A stretch of 64,000 nt of DNA, taken from the NCBI RefSeq assembly GCF_011058215.1, contig NZ_JAALFG010000005.1, positions 93,962-157,961 of the forward strand, given 5' to 3'. The notes below the pieces were generated by a model that saw only the letters and a program-made list of their open reading frames with translations, did not search any database and was not told the origin of the DNA. The stretch is from Devosia aurantiaca. Its GTDB lineage: Bacteria; Pseudomonadota; Alphaproteobacteria; Rhizobiales; Devosiaceae. Shown in pieces: positions 1-9,243 of this stretch (its first letter is position 1; each line of letters starts with the position of its first letter). Made by a program: the position numbers and the translations under genes.

Positions 1-428
1 GTTGGCCCAGTCAGCCTGGCGCGAGCTGTTGTAGTCCATGCACTGGCTCATGGCGATACCTATGGCACCTTGGAGAGCCCCTTCCCTGGCGCCGCCTGCC
101 GTGCCCGAGCAGTTGACGATGTCGCCCAGGTTCTGGCCGGCATTGACCCCGGAGAGAACGAGATCGGCAGGCTTGTTGCCAAGGAGATGGGTCATGCCGG
201 CAACGACGCAATCGGCGGGGAACCGCCGACGACGGCGAAGCGGCGGGGGCCGCGTTCATCGAGGGTCAATTCACGCCCAAAGGTGAAGCGGTGCCCTGCC
301 CCGGATTGATTGCCGTCGGGTGCGACGATCCACACATCGTCGCTCAATTGGGCGGCGATATCGGCCATGATGGCAAGGCCCGGCGCATCCACGCCATCGT
401 CATTGGTGAGGAGGATGCGCAGGGCCAT
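1..428 (-). CDS. surE: 5'/3'-nucleotidase SurE (partial, frameshifted)
   Basis: SurE is a metal-dependent nucleoside monophosphate phosphatase. The N-terminus carries the family signature TNDDGVDAPG and then VAPDGNQSGAGH. Near 217-220 the frame breaks at a run of four G on the plus strand. The next frame continues the family pattern (ADCVVAG, then LVLSGVNAGQNLGD and SGTAGGAREG) to the window edge. One missing base restores the protein, so a sequence error is more likely than a true pseudogene. The C-terminus lies outside the window. The start ATG overlaps the serS stop (TGATG), indicating an operon. Confidence 0.88.
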
Positions 429-1756
429 CAGCGCGAACCGATGGCGGTGAGGCCACCCATATAGGGCCGGAGCGCTTCGGGGATGGCCACCGAGCCATCT
501 TCCTGCTGGTAGTTTTCGAGCACGGCAATAAGGCAGCGGCCGACGGCGGTGCCGGAGCCGTTGAGCGTGTGCACATAGCGCGGTGCCTGCTTCTCACCGG
601 ATGGACGATAGCGCGCTTCCATGCGTCGGGCCTGGAAGTCGCCGCAGACCGAAACCGAGGAGATTTCACGATAGGTGTTCTGGCCGGGGAGCCAGACTTC
701 CATGTCATAGGTGCGGCGGGCACCAAAGCCCATGTCGCCGGTGCAAAGCTTCATGACGCGGTAGTGGAGACCGAGGCGCTGCAGCACGGTTTCGGCGGCC
801 GAAAGCATGCGCTCGTGTTCGTTGAGCGATTCTTCGGGCGTAACGATCGAGACCAGTTCGACCTTGTTGAACTGATGCTGGCGCAACATGCCGCGGGTGT
901 CGCGACCGGCCGAGCCGGCTTCGGAGCGGAAGCACGGCGTAAGCGCGGTGAAGCGGAGGGGGAGTTCCTCTTCCAATAGAATGGACTCGCGAACCATGTT
1001 GGTCAGCGGCACCTCGGCAGTGGGGATCAGCGCAAGGCGGCCATCACCGTGTTCGGTGAAGAAGAGATCTTCCTCAAATTTTGGCAGCTGGTTGGTGCCA
1101 AAGAGCGCTTCATCGCGCACGAGGACCGGTGGCTGCACTTCGAGGTAGCCGTGTTCGGTCGTGTGCAGGTCAAGCATGAACTGGCCGAGGGCGCGTTCGA
1201 GACGGGCTATCTGACCCTTGAGAATGACGAAGCGACTGCCGGAGAGCTTGGCAGCGGTCTCGAAATCCATGTCCTTTTCGGCAACGCCGATATCGAAATG
1301 TTCCTTGGGCGCAAAGCTCAGATGCGGTTTGGGCGGGCGAACCTTGGCTGCAGTGGCTTCGCTGCCGTTGGCACCGAAATATTCGACATTGTCGCTTTCG
1401 TCGTCGCCGGGCGGAACGTCGTCTAGCGGCATGTTGGGGAGGGCGGCGAGGCTGTCGCGAAGTTCCTTTTCGACGCCGCGTTCCTCCCTCTCACCTTCTG
1501 GAATGAACTCCTTGAGGCGACCGACTTCGGCCATCAGCTCCTGCGCCCTGGCTTCGTCCTTCTGCGCCTTGGCCTGGCCTATCTGCTTGGAAAGGCTGTT
1601 GCGCTTTCCCTGCGCTTCGTTGAGGCGAACGATAACCGCGCGGCGGCGCTCGTCGATGGCGATGAGATCAGCGGAGCGGACGGAGACATTCTTGCGCACC
1701 GACATGGCCTGATCAAAGGCTTCGGGGTTGTCTCGGATCCACTTGATATCGAACAT
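428..1756 (-). CDS. serS: Seryl-tRNA synthetase
   Basis: Charges tRNA-Ser in the cytoplasm. At 442 aa it has the usual length. Residues 1 to about 110 form the long coiled-coil arm that binds tRNA-Ser. The class II catalytic core follows, with motif 2 around [20 protein letters not shown] and motif 3 near the end ([17 protein letters not shown]). It starts at [12 protein letters not shown], typical of the family. It sits between tatC and surE, a conserved order in this bacterial group. Confidence 0.97.
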   Translation of the reverse strand: MFDIKWIRDNPEAFDQAMSVRKNVSVRSADLIAIDERRRAVIVRLNEAQGKRNSLSKQIGQAKAQKDEARAQELMAEVGRLKEFIPEGEREERGVEKELRDSLAALPNMPLDDVPPGDDESDNVEYFGANGSEATAAKVRPPKPHLSFAPKEHFDIGVAEKDMDFETAAKLSGSRFVILKGQIARLERALGQFMLDLHTTEHGYLEVQPPVLVRDEALFGTNQLPKFEEDLFFTEHGDGRLALIPTAEVPLTNMVRESILLEEELPLRFTALTPCFRSEAGSAGRDTRGMLRQHQFNKVELVSIVTPEESLNEHERMLSAAETVLQRLGLHYRVMKLCTGDMGFGARRTYDMEVWLPGQNTYREISSVSVCGDFQARRMEARYRPSGEKQAPRYVHTLNGSGTAVGRCLIAVLENYQQEDGSVAIPEALRPYMGGLTAIGSR

Positions 1757-1862
1757 CGTTGGTCTCGGGCCCAGGCCCGCCTCGTTGGTGACCGGGTTTG
1801 TTTACGGAGGTGGGTGTGGGGGTGCAAGGGGGAAGGTGTGGGCCCTGGTGGATGCGCGGGCG

Positions 1863-1913
1863 CCACCACCCGGCCTCCCCTTTAGGCGGGGGAGGAGTTT
1901 GGCCGGTGGGTGG
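1863..1913. repeat. Nested palindromic element in the serS-tatC gap
   Basis: The serS-tatC gap (1757-1983) holds a nested inverted repeat. The outer arms are CCACCACCCGGCC (1863-1875) and GGCCGGTGGGTGG (1901-1913). The inner arms are CTCCCC and GGGGGAG, closed by a short TTTAGGC-type loop. The inner part resembles the CTCCCC/GGGGGAG hairpin at 17274-17296, so it may be a dispersed intergenic repeat. A role as terminator or mRNA-stability hairpin is possible but not shown. Confidence 0.55.
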
Positions 1914-1983
1914 CCGAGAACGTGCTCCGTACACGATGCGGCTCCTCCCCGGCTTACGGAAGAGGCTGGGTGCCGGGTCTTGG

Positions 1984-2802
1984 CTAAGCCTGTTCGGCTT
2001 CCCGGGCCGCGAGGGCAGCCTTGCGGCGGCGTTCTATGATGCGGACGGAGAGGATGGAGAGCTCGTAGAGGCCGTACATCGGGAGCGCGAGGCCGATCTG
2101 GGAGACCGGATCGGGCGGGGTGATGAAGGCAGCAATGATCAGGATTATGACGATGGCGTAGCGGCGGCCATGCTCGAGCGTCTTGACCCCGACTAGGTCC
2201 AGTTGTGCCAGGAGGGTCAAGACGACCGGCAGCTGGAAGCAGACGCCGAAGGCGAGGATCAGCGTCATCGCTAGCGCCAGATATTCGGAAACCTTGGCGA
2301 GCAGCTTGATTTCTTCGGTCTGCATGCCGGCAAAAAAGCCGAGCGCCATGGGCAGAACGACGAAATAGACCATGGCTGCGCCGAGCAGGAAGAAGATCGG
2401 CGTTGCGATGAGATAAGGCACCAGTGCCTTGCGCTCGTGCTTGTAGAGGCCCGGAGAAACGAAGCCGTAGATCTGCGTGGCGAGGAACGGGAAACCCAGG
2501 AAGATCGCGCCGAAAAAGGCGAGGTTGACCTGCGTGAAGAAGAATTCCTGCGGCGCCGTGTAGATCAGCTCCATGTCACCCGGATTGGGGTAGATGGAGC
2601 GGTAGGGGTTGAGGAGAATATCGAAGATCTGGCCGGCGAAGAGGAAGCAGATCACCATCAGGACAACGATGGCGATGGCGCTGGCGATCAGGCGCTTGCG
2701 CAGTTCCACCAGATGCTCAAGCAGCGGGGCTTCGCTACCGGCGAGTTCGTCTTCGACTTCGGGCTTCGACTTGTCTTCGAGCTGGGGCTTGGTATCGGCC
2801 AT
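1984..2802 (-). CDS. tatC: Twin-arginine translocase subunit TatC
   Basis: Polytopic inner-membrane core of the Tat system, which recognises twin-arginine signal peptides and exports folded proteins. The 272-aa protein shows the conserved cytoplasmic start PLLEHLVELRKRL at about residue 26, the FFTQV element, and six hydrophobic segments ending with ITPPDP then PMYGLYE. It follows tatA and tatB in the usual order. Its ATG is probably coupled to the tatB stop (TAATG). Confidence 0.96.
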   Translation of the reverse strand: MADTKPQLEDKSKPEVEDELAGSEAPLLEHLVELRKRLIASAIAIVVLMVICFLFAGQIFDILLNPYRSIYPNPGDMELIYTAPQEFFFTQVNLAFFGAIFLGFPFLATQIYGFVSPGLYKHERKALVPYLIATPIFFLLGAAMVYFVVLPMALGFFAGMQTEEIKLLAKVSEYLALAMTLILAFGVCFQLPVVLTLLAQLDLVGVKTLEHGRRYAIVIILIIAAFITPPDPVSQIGLALPMYGLYELSILSVRIIERRRKAALAAREAEQA

Positions 2803-3472
2803 TATTGTGCGTCTCCGGCCGGATCAGCAGGCTTTTGCGCGGCGCACGCGGCTTTTTCGGCGCGGCTGCGGCGTCGGCGGTTGTCGCTGCGGCAGGCTTG
2901 GTCGCGCGTTTGCGTGCCGGCTTGATGACGACCGGAACCGGTTCGGTGTCGGCAATCTCGACGTGATCGGCATCTGCGGTGGCGACATGGGCCGGCTTTG
3001 TGACGCGTTTGCGGGCGGCCCTCACCGGCGCGGTCTTTTCGATGGGCGCGAGGTCAGCCGGCTTTTCGGTTGGCATGAAGCCATATTCCGCGGCCAGCTC
3101 GGTGCTGGTCTTGGGTGCGGCGGGCATGCCGGCCTTGGCGCGAATTTCGTCGGCGACGCTTTCGACCTTGGGATCAGCGGGCTTGATGATACCGGACGGG
3201 CTTTGGGTGCCGTCCTTGTTCATGGTGTTGAACTCGCGGCGGATTTCGTCCGCCGTCTGCTTCAAAGGTGCGGTGATTGTAGAGCGCAGGTTGCGCACTT
3301 CATCAAGGCCGGTGGTCTTGTTGATCTCGCGCTGGAACTCGCGCCCCATGCGTTGAATCTGGCCGATCACCTTGCCGACGCGGTTCATGACGATCGGCAG
3401 ATCTTTGGGACCGATGAAGATCAGCGCGACAACGCCGATCACCAGCATCTCTGTCCAGCCTAGGCCGAGCAT
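2735..3472 (-). CDS. tatB: Twin-arginine translocase subunit TatB (C-terminus probably frameshifted)
   Basis: Single-span membrane protein that passes Tat substrates to TatC. It has the N-terminal TM helix and hinge GLGWTEMLVIGVVALIFIGP and an amphipathic helix (VGKVIGQIQRMGREFQ). An Ala/Lys/Pro-rich tail follows. As read, the ORF runs 68 bases into tatC. One extra base near 2837-2845 would instead give an end ...QKPADPAGDAQ with a stop at 2802-2804 overlapping the tatC start as TAATG. I consider that the likely true end. Confidence 0.92.
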   Translation of the reverse strand: MLGLGWTEMLVIGVVALIFIGPKDLPIVMNRVGKVIGQIQRMGREFQREINKTTGLDEVRNLRSTITAPLKQTADEIRREFNTMNKDGTQSPSGIIKPADPKVESVADEIRAKAGMPAAPKTSTELAAEYGFMPTEKPADLAPIEKTAPVRAARKRVTKPAHVATADADHVEIADTEPVPVVIKPARKRATKPAAATTADAAAAPKKPRAPRKSLLIRPETHNNGRYQAPARRQVEARSRRRTRR

Positions 3473-3530
3473 GGCAATAGTCTCCCCATAGCGGCGGGGC
3501 CGCTCTTAACTCCAGGCAAGGAGTTGCAGA

Positions 3531-3755
3531 TCAGACGTCGCGCGTGGTCGAGGTCTTCTCGGCTTCGCGCGCCGCTTCGATATCGGCGGTGGTCTGGATG
3601 CGGTCGGCAGGACGATCGTCGTCCCTCATGCCCTTCTGGAAGGCTTTGATGCCGGAGGCGACTTCGCCCATCATGCCGGAAATCTTGCCACGGCCAAACA
3701 GCAGGATGACAACAACGGCGACAACGAGAATGCCCCAGATAGACGGCGCGTGCAT
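3531..3755 (-). CDS. tatA: Twin-arginine translocase subunit TatA
   Basis: A 74-aa pore-forming Tat component. One N-terminal TM helix (WGILVVAVVVILLFG) is followed by the conserved FGRGKI hinge, an amphipathic helix (ISGMMGEVASGIKAFQKGM) and a short acidic tail. It is the first gene of tatABC; the gap to tatB is 58 bases. Signature and size fit the family fully. Confidence 0.96.
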   Translation of the reverse strand: MHAPSIWGILVVAVVVILLFGRGKISGMMGEVASGIKAFQKGMRDDDRPADRIQTTADIEAAREAEKTSTTRDV

Positions 3756-3874
3756 GGTGGTTCCTCTAGATTCTGGTACGCGTTACACGCGATAAGTAAC
3801 CCGAGAAATAGGTTCAAACGCGGGCAAACACAAGAACGCACTCGTGATGGCAAGACAAAGGCGCGTGTGCTGAC

Positions 3875-4516
3875 CTAGGCGCCGTCGTCCTCGTCTTCTC
3901 GCTCACCGGTGTTGGCGTCGTCGAGCGGATCCTCGTCCGGGTGGAGCATGCCATCGAAGGGAAGCGGGATCTGGAGGTCTGGTGGCAGGCGGCCGGACAG
4001 AAGCCCCGAGCCTTTCAGTTCATCGAGCCCGGGAAGATCGGAGAGGCTGTCGAGGCCGAAGTGATCGAGAAAAGCCTCGGTCGTGCCGTAGGTGACCGGT
4101 CTGCCCGGCGTGCGGCGGCGGCCACGCATGCGCACCCAGCCTGCTTCCATCAGCAGATCGAGCGTGCCCTTGCCGGTTGCGACGCCTCGGACGTCCTCGA
4201 TTTCGGCGCGGGTGGCGGGCTGGTGATAGGCGATGATGGAGAGGGTTTCGAGCGCGGCGCGGGAGAGCGGCCTGGTTTCGTTTTGCTCGCGCTGGAGGAG
4301 AAAGCCCAGGTCTTCTGCGGTGCGGAAGGCCCAGGCATCGCCGCGGCGGACGAGGTTCACTCCCCTGCCCCGTATTGCGCCCGAAGAATTTCGAGCAGCG
4401 CGGGGATGTCGGCTCCTTCGAGGAAGGGTGCGATATCGGCGGGACGCAGAGGTTCGGCGGAGGCGAACAGCAGCGCTTCGACGATGCGCAGCTGCCGCCC
4501 GACGACGTCGCTCAAG
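3875..4516 (-). CDS. scpB: Segregation and condensation protein ScpB (frameshifted)
   Basis: Winged-helix kleisin partner in the Smc-ScpAB condensin. The N-terminal part reads from a TTG at 4516 (LSDVVGRQLRIVEALLFASA) and ends at an early stop near 4361-4370. The downstream frame continues RGVNLVRRGDAWAFRT, then ALETLSIIAYHQPATRAEIE and TYGTTEAFLDHFGL, all typical of ScpB. One base inserted in the GGGGCAGGGG stretch joins them. The TTG start overlaps the scpA stop (TTGA). The gene is essential or nearly so in many bacteria, so the break is probably an assembly error. Confidence 0.88.
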   Translation of the reverse strand, partial: LERRRRAAAAHRRSAAVRLRRTSASRRYRTLPRRSRHPRAARNSSGAIRGRGVNLVRRGDAWAFRTAEDLGFLLQREQNETRPLSRAALETLSIIAYHQPATRAEIEDVRGVATGKGTLDLLMEAGWVRMRGRRRTPGRPVTYGTTEAFLDHFGLDSLSDLPGLDELKGSGLLSGRLPPDLQIPLPFDGMLHPDEDPLDDANTGEREDEDDGA

Positions 4517-5296
4517 GCTTGCTCCGGCGGCGGACGAAAAGCGGGCCAAAGGTCTGGGTCTGGCGGATGTCGATTTCGCCCTGGCGGACGAGTTCGAGGC
4601 TCGAGGCGAAGGTCGAGGCGCGAACGGTAGCGCGTTCGGCTGGGGTGGCGAGGTAATCGACGAGGTAGGAGTCGAGCGAAACCCAGTCGCCGGAGTCGCC
4701 GATCATGCGGGTGAGCATGTCGCGGGCGTCCTGGAGGGACCAGACGGTTCGCAGTTTCGGGCTATATTCGGGTTGGACGCTGCGCTCGCGCTGGCTGGCA
4801 TAGGCTTTGAGGAGGTCGTAGAGACTGGCTTCCCAGAGCGAGCGGCGGCGGATTTCGATGGGTTCGGGCTCGCCGCGCGCATAAACCTGGAAGCCGAGCC
4901 TAGGCCGGTTCATCAAGCGGCTTGCCGCGGTGCGCATAGCCTCAAGGCGCTTGAGGCGAAGGGCGAGCATGGCAGCGAGCATTTCGCCCGAGGGCTCCCC
5001 GTCGCCCGCAGCCTGCGGCACCATGAGCCGACTTTTGAGATAGGCGAGCCAGGCGGCCATGACGAGGTAATCGGCGGCAACCTCCATGCGCCGATCGCGA
5101 ATACCCGCGATAAAGTCGAGATATTGCTGGGCCAAAGACAGGACTGAAATGGCGGTGAGATCGATTTTTGCCGCCGCGCCAGGTCGAGCAGCAGGTCGAG
5201 CGGGCCTTCATAGCCTTGGACATCGACATTGAGGACGTCTTCGGCAGGCTTGGGTGCCGGCGTGTCGAACCAGTCAGGTTGATTGGTGCCCGTCAT
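4512..5296 (-). CDS. scpA: Segregation and condensation protein ScpA (frameshifted)
   Basis: Kleisin subunit of the Smc-ScpAB condensin. The N-terminus has the hallmark YEGPLDLLLDLARRQK. At the A-run 5165-5169 the frame breaks. The next frame gives DLTAISVLSLAQQYLDFI and AADYLVMAAWLAYLKSRLM, the second family hallmark, and runs to the stop overlapping scpB. One more A in the run restores a normal-length protein of about 260 aa. Confidence 0.9.
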
Positions 5297-5338
5297 GGCC
5301 CATCCTTGGCCGCGCGGGCGGCCAAGGTCAAGCTTGGG

Positions 5339-7372
5339 TCAGAGGATCAGGCAGTCGCCGCCAGCGGCTTTGACATTTGTGCAGATATTTGAGGCACCGG
5401 AGCGATCCGAGGCGGGAACGAGGACACGATAATATATGCCGCGTTCGCCGAGATCGACGCGCTGGATTTCAAGGTTGGCGCCGCCGAAGAGCACGCCGTA
5501 GCGGGTTGCAATGGCCTGTGCCGATTCGCGGGCGGCTTCTTCGCTGCGCTGCGAGGAAAGCTGCACATAGGCGCCCGCCGTTCCGCCCGCGGGGACGGCA
5601 GCCGTTGCTGCAGCGGCGGGGGACGTGACTGTCGGGACCTCAGAAACGGATGTTGTGGTGGCACCGGCGGGTGCGGCAGGCGCCACACCGGCTGCGGGAG
5701 CGGAGACGGCTGCGGTTTGCAGATCGGCGGGACGCGTGACGGGAGTGGTTACGGTGCGGCCGGTGATGGGCTGGCCAGCAGCGTTGACAACGGGCACGAC
5801 AACACCGGAACCGACGGGCACGACCGTGGGCGCCGCTGGCGCATTAGTGGCGGCTACCGTGGTTTCCGGCTGAGTTTCGGCGAGAAGGCTGGGCGTCGAG
5901 GTGTCGGCGCCAGGAACTTCCGGCACGTTCGGGCGATCGACCGGCAGGATGGAGGCGCCAGCGAGGCTATCGTCACCACTGACGATCGTGCCGTCAGGAC
6001 GAACGGTAACGGTGCGAACCTTGCGGTTGACCAGGCCATCGGTGTTTGGCGTCACGGTGCCGTCGCTGCCGGGGGTCAGGACGCCCGGGGTACTGTCGAG
6101 CGCCGCGGTGGTCGCAGCAGCTTCGGTTACGGCTTCCTCATCGGCCTGATCGCGGGAGACCAGTTGCTCGTCTGCACCGGTGTTGTTGCCGGCAATTTCG
6201 TTGAAGACCACCGACTGCTGTGGCGCGGTTTCGACCGGCGCCGGGACTTCCTTGACGGCGGCCGTATCGGCAACGATCAGCGGCGCTGGTCCCGTGGGCG
6301 CTGCGCTTTGTCCGAGCATGAAATAAAGGCCAAGGCCGGCGGCACCCAAGAGGGCGACGGCGACTAGCGGGCCGGCAACGGCGCGGGATAGGCCCAAGAC
6401 CGGACCGCGGCGGCGACGGGGAGCCACGGGCGCAACGTCTTCTTCGTAGGGCAGATCGCCTTCAGGATTGACCCATTCGACGCGAGCACCGGTTGCGGCA
6501 GCGGCGGCAAGGATGGCGTCGTCGACCGAGCCGGCGCCGGCTGGAGCATGGGCCGATGGTTCGGCCCGGCGTTCCGGATAGCGGGACGGCAGCACCGGAG
6601 TGGCGAGGCTGCGGAGTGCCGGGCTCGGCGCAGGTGCCGACACCGGCTGGTTGAGGCGGATAGCGGAGCCGACGAGATTTTCGATGTCGCGAAGCGGATC
6701 AGCCTTGGGCTCGGGCTCAGCCGGGACTTCGGCGATCGGCTCGATCTCGGGCGCGACTTTGACGGGCTCTGGCGAGGAGCCGACCTCGGGTTCTACAACC
6801 GTGACCGCGGTCGCGGCGGGCTGAACGGGCTTCGGCGAACCAAAGCCAAAGACGGGCGGCACGCCGAAATTGTCTTCGCGCGCAGCGGGACCGGGCACTA
6901 CTGGCAGCGGCTCAGGCTGTGGTACCTCTTCGCTATTTTCACCGGCAAGCTCGGCAGCGATCAGATCGGCCAAGCTGTCGTGATCGAGCGCTTGTGGCTC
7001 CACGGACGGTTCGACAACAGGCTTGACCACAGCCGGCTGCGGCGGTGTCTGAACCTGCACGGGGGCGGCAACGACGACAGGCGTCACCGGCCCGGCTGGC
7101 TTATTCAGCGCGAAGTCGAAATTGAACGGCTCTGTCAGCGCTGGGGTCCGTGTCGGCGCGACCGGCTCAGCGCCAGGGATGCGGACCGTGCCCAAAGGCG
7201 CACGCGGCGCTGCGGCAGCTTGCGGCAGCTCGGCTCCAGGGATGCGGACCGGCGATTGCGGCGCTGGCGATCCAGGCTGCGGCTTGGCGGGCGTATCCGC
7301 GCGGGCATCGTCGGCCATGAGGCGAGCAAGCTCAGCGATCAGGTCGTCCGGTGCGTTTGTTTGTGCGGCCAT
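5339..7372 (-). CDS. SPOR-domain cell-envelope protein
   Basis: A 677-aa protein whose C-terminal ~80 residues form a SPOR domain (GAYVQLSSQRSEEAARESAQAI ... VLVPASDRSGASNICTNVKAAGGDCLIL in outline). SPOR domains bind denuded septal peptidoglycan. The first ~310 residues are a low-complexity Pro/Ala/Glu cytoplasmic region, then one TM helix (VAGPLVAVALLGAAGLGLYF) after an Arg-rich stretch, then a Thr/Ala/Val-rich periplasmic linker. It lies between argS and scpA. A nagZ gene often found between SPOR and scpA in related genomes is absent here. Confidence 0.88.
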   Translation of the reverse strand: MAAQTNAPDDLIAELARLMADDARADTPAKPQPGSPAPQSPVRIPGAELPQAAAAPRAPLGTVRIPGAEPVAPTRTPALTEPFNFDFALNKPAGPVTPVVVAAPVQVQTPPQPAVVKPVVEPSVEPQALDHDSLADLIAAELAGENSEEVPQPEPLPVVPGPAAREDNFGVPPVFGFGSPKPVQPAATAVTVVEPEVGSSPEPVKVAPEIEPIAEVPAEPEPKADPLRDIENLVGSAIRLNQPVSAPAPSPALRSLATPVLPSRYPERRAEPSAHAPAGAGSVDDAILAAAAATGARVEWVNPEGDLPYEEDVAPVAPRRRRGPVLGLSRAVAGPLVAVALLGAAGLGLYFMLGQSAAPTGPAPLIVADTAAVKEVPAPVETAPQQSVVFNEIAGNNTGADEQLVSRDQADEEAVTEAAATTAALDSTPGVLTPGSDGTVTPNTDGLVNRKVRTVTVRPDGTIVSGDDSLAGASILPVDRPNVPEVPGADTSTPSLLAETQPETTVAATNAPAAPTVVPVGSGVVVPVVNAAGQPITGRTVTTPVTRPADLQTAAVSAPAAGVAPAAPAGATTTSVSEVPTVTSPAAAATAAVPAGGTAGAYVQLSSQRSEEAARESAQAIATRYGVLFGGANLEIQRVDLGERGIYYRVLVPASDRSGASNICTNVKAAGGDCLIL

Positions 7373-7468
7373 TGAGTTCGGTTTCGCTGACGTTGTCGGC
7401 CAGCGCCCCTAGAAAGCGGAAGTTTCCAAATGGATTGTACCGCGAATGTTCACACCAATACGCCCGAA

Positions 7469-9214
7469 TTATGAAAGCTCCTCGGGCGCCCCCACTCCCA
7501 GAATGCCCAGGCCGTTACGGATCACCTGACGAACCGCATCCACAAGAGCGAGTCGAGCGAGCGTCAGAGTCGGCTCTGTTGGGTTAACAACGCGTAAAGA
7601 CGGATCATCCTTGCCCTTGGCCCAGAAGCCATGGAAGGCGGCTGCGAGGTCGTGGACATAGAAGGCGATGCGATGCGGCTCGTGCGCGACGGCCGCCGCG
7701 GCCACCGTGCGTGGCCAGGCGCCGAGCAGGCGTATGAGTTCGATGTCGGCTGCAGTTTCGAGCAGTTCTGTCTTGGCGCCTGCCAACGCTGCGTCGGAAA
7801 CGTCGAGTTCGGGCATGTCGCGGGCGGCGGTGCGGAAGATCGAGCAGGCGCGGGCGTGGGCGTATTGAACGTAGAAGACCGGGTTGTCGCGGGTCTGTTC
7901 CTTGACCAGTGCGAAGTCGAAATCCATGGCCGCATCGTTGCGCCGGAACAGCAGCATGAAGCGGGTGGCGTCGGCGCCCACCTCTTCGACCAGATCGGAC
8001 AAGGTGATGAGATCGCCGGAGCGCTTGCTCATCTTAAACGGCTCGCCATTCTTGAGCAGGCGGACGAGCTGGCAGATGCGAACGTCGATGTCCGCCTCGT
8101 TGTGCGATACAGCTTTGACCGCAGCCTGCAGGCGCTTGACGTAGCCGGAGTGGTCAGCCCCTAGCACGTTGACCATGTGGTTGAAGCCACGAAGATACTT
8201 GTTGCGGTGGTAGGCGATATCGGCAGCGAAATAGGTATAGGTGCCGTCGGACTTGACCAAGGCGCGATCGGTGTCGTCGCCATAATCTGTGGCGCGGAAC
8301 AGGGTCTGCTCGCGGTCTTCCCAGTCTTCGGGCGTCTTGCCCTTCGGCGGGTCGAGACGGCCCTCATAGACCATGCCCTCTTCCCGCAGCCAGGCAAGGG
8401 TCTTTTCGATGTCCCCGCCGGCGCCGTGCAGCTGGCGCTCTGAGAAAAAGACGTCGTGATGAACGTTGAGCTGGGCAAGGTCGGCCTTGATCAGCTCCAT
8501 CATGGCCGCAAGTGCCGTCTCGCGAGCGATCAGAACCGCCTCTTCTTCTGGCATGTCGAGCAATGCACGACCATGTTCGGCAGCGAGAACTTGGCCAACG
8601 GGGATCAGGTAATCGCCTGGATAGAAGCCGGATGGAATTTCAATGGTCTCGCCCAAGGCCTCGCGATAGCGCAGAAGGGCAGAGCGGCCGAGGATCACGG
8701 TCTGGCCGCCGGTGTCATTGATGTAATATTCGCGGGTCACGTCGTAGCCAGACCAGGCCATGAGCGACGCCAGGGCGTCGCCGAACACGGCGCCGCGGGT
8801 GTGACCGACATGCATGGGGCCGGTGGGGTTGGACGAGACGTATTCGATGTTGACGCGCTCGCCCTGCCCCAGGTCGGAACGACCGTAGTTGGCGCCTTGT
8901 GCACCCACGGCCTTCAGCACCTGGTGCCAGATGCTGTTGGACAGGCGGAAGTTGATGAAGCCGGGACCGGCGACCTCTACGCTTTCGACATCCGGAGCGT
9001 CCTTGAATCGCTCGACCAGAGCAGCGGCAACTTCGCGCGGGTTCTTGCCGAGCGGCTTGGCGACGACCATGGACGCATTGGTTGACAAATCGCCATGAGC
9101 AGGATCACGCGGCGGCTCCACCACGACGCGCGACAGCAGAGCTGCATCAAGCTCGGGATAGTCGGCGCGCAGGGCCTCGGTGACCCGCGTGGTGAAAAGC
9201 GCAAAAATGTCCAT
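7469..9214 (-). CDS. argS: Arginyl-tRNA synthetase
   Basis: Class I synthetase that charges tRNA-Arg, 581 aa. The N-terminal Arg-tRNA domain is followed by the HIGH-type motif SSNPTGPMHVGHTRGAVFGD, then the KMSKS-type FKMSKRSGDLITL. The anticodon-binding helical bundle ends ...RQVIRNGLGILGVGAPEEL. Intact. It lies between dgt and the SPOR gene as in other Hyphomicrobiales. Confidence 0.97.
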   Translation of the reverse strand: MDIFALFTTRVTEALRADYPELDAALLSRVVVEPPRDPAHGDLSTNASMVVAKPLGKNPREVAAALVERFKDAPDVESVEVAGPGFINFRLSNSIWHQVLKAVGAQGANYGRSDLGQGERVNIEYVSSNPTGPMHVGHTRGAVFGDALASLMAWSGYDVTREYYINDTGGQTVILGRSALLRYREALGETIEIPSGFYPGDYLIPVGQVLAAEHGRALLDMPEEEAVLIARETALAAMMELIKADLAQLNVHHDVFFSERQLHGAGGDIEKTLAWLREEGMVYEGRLDPPKGKTPEDWEDREQTLFRATDYGDDTDRALVKSDGTYTYFAADIAYHRNKYLRGFNHMVNVLGADHSGYVKRLQAAVKAVSHNEADIDVRICQLVRLLKNGEPFKMSKRSGDLITLSDLVEEVGADATRFMLLFRRNDAAMDFDFALVKEQTRDNPVFYVQYAHARACSIFRTAARDMPELDVSDAALAGAKTELLETAADIELIRLLGAWPRTVAAAAVAHEPHRIAFYVHDLAAAFHGFWAKGKDDPSLRVVNPTEPTLTLARLALVDAVRQVIRNGLGILGVGAPEELS

Positions 9215-9243
9215 GTCGAACCTAAGGTTTGGATCGGGTCCGG

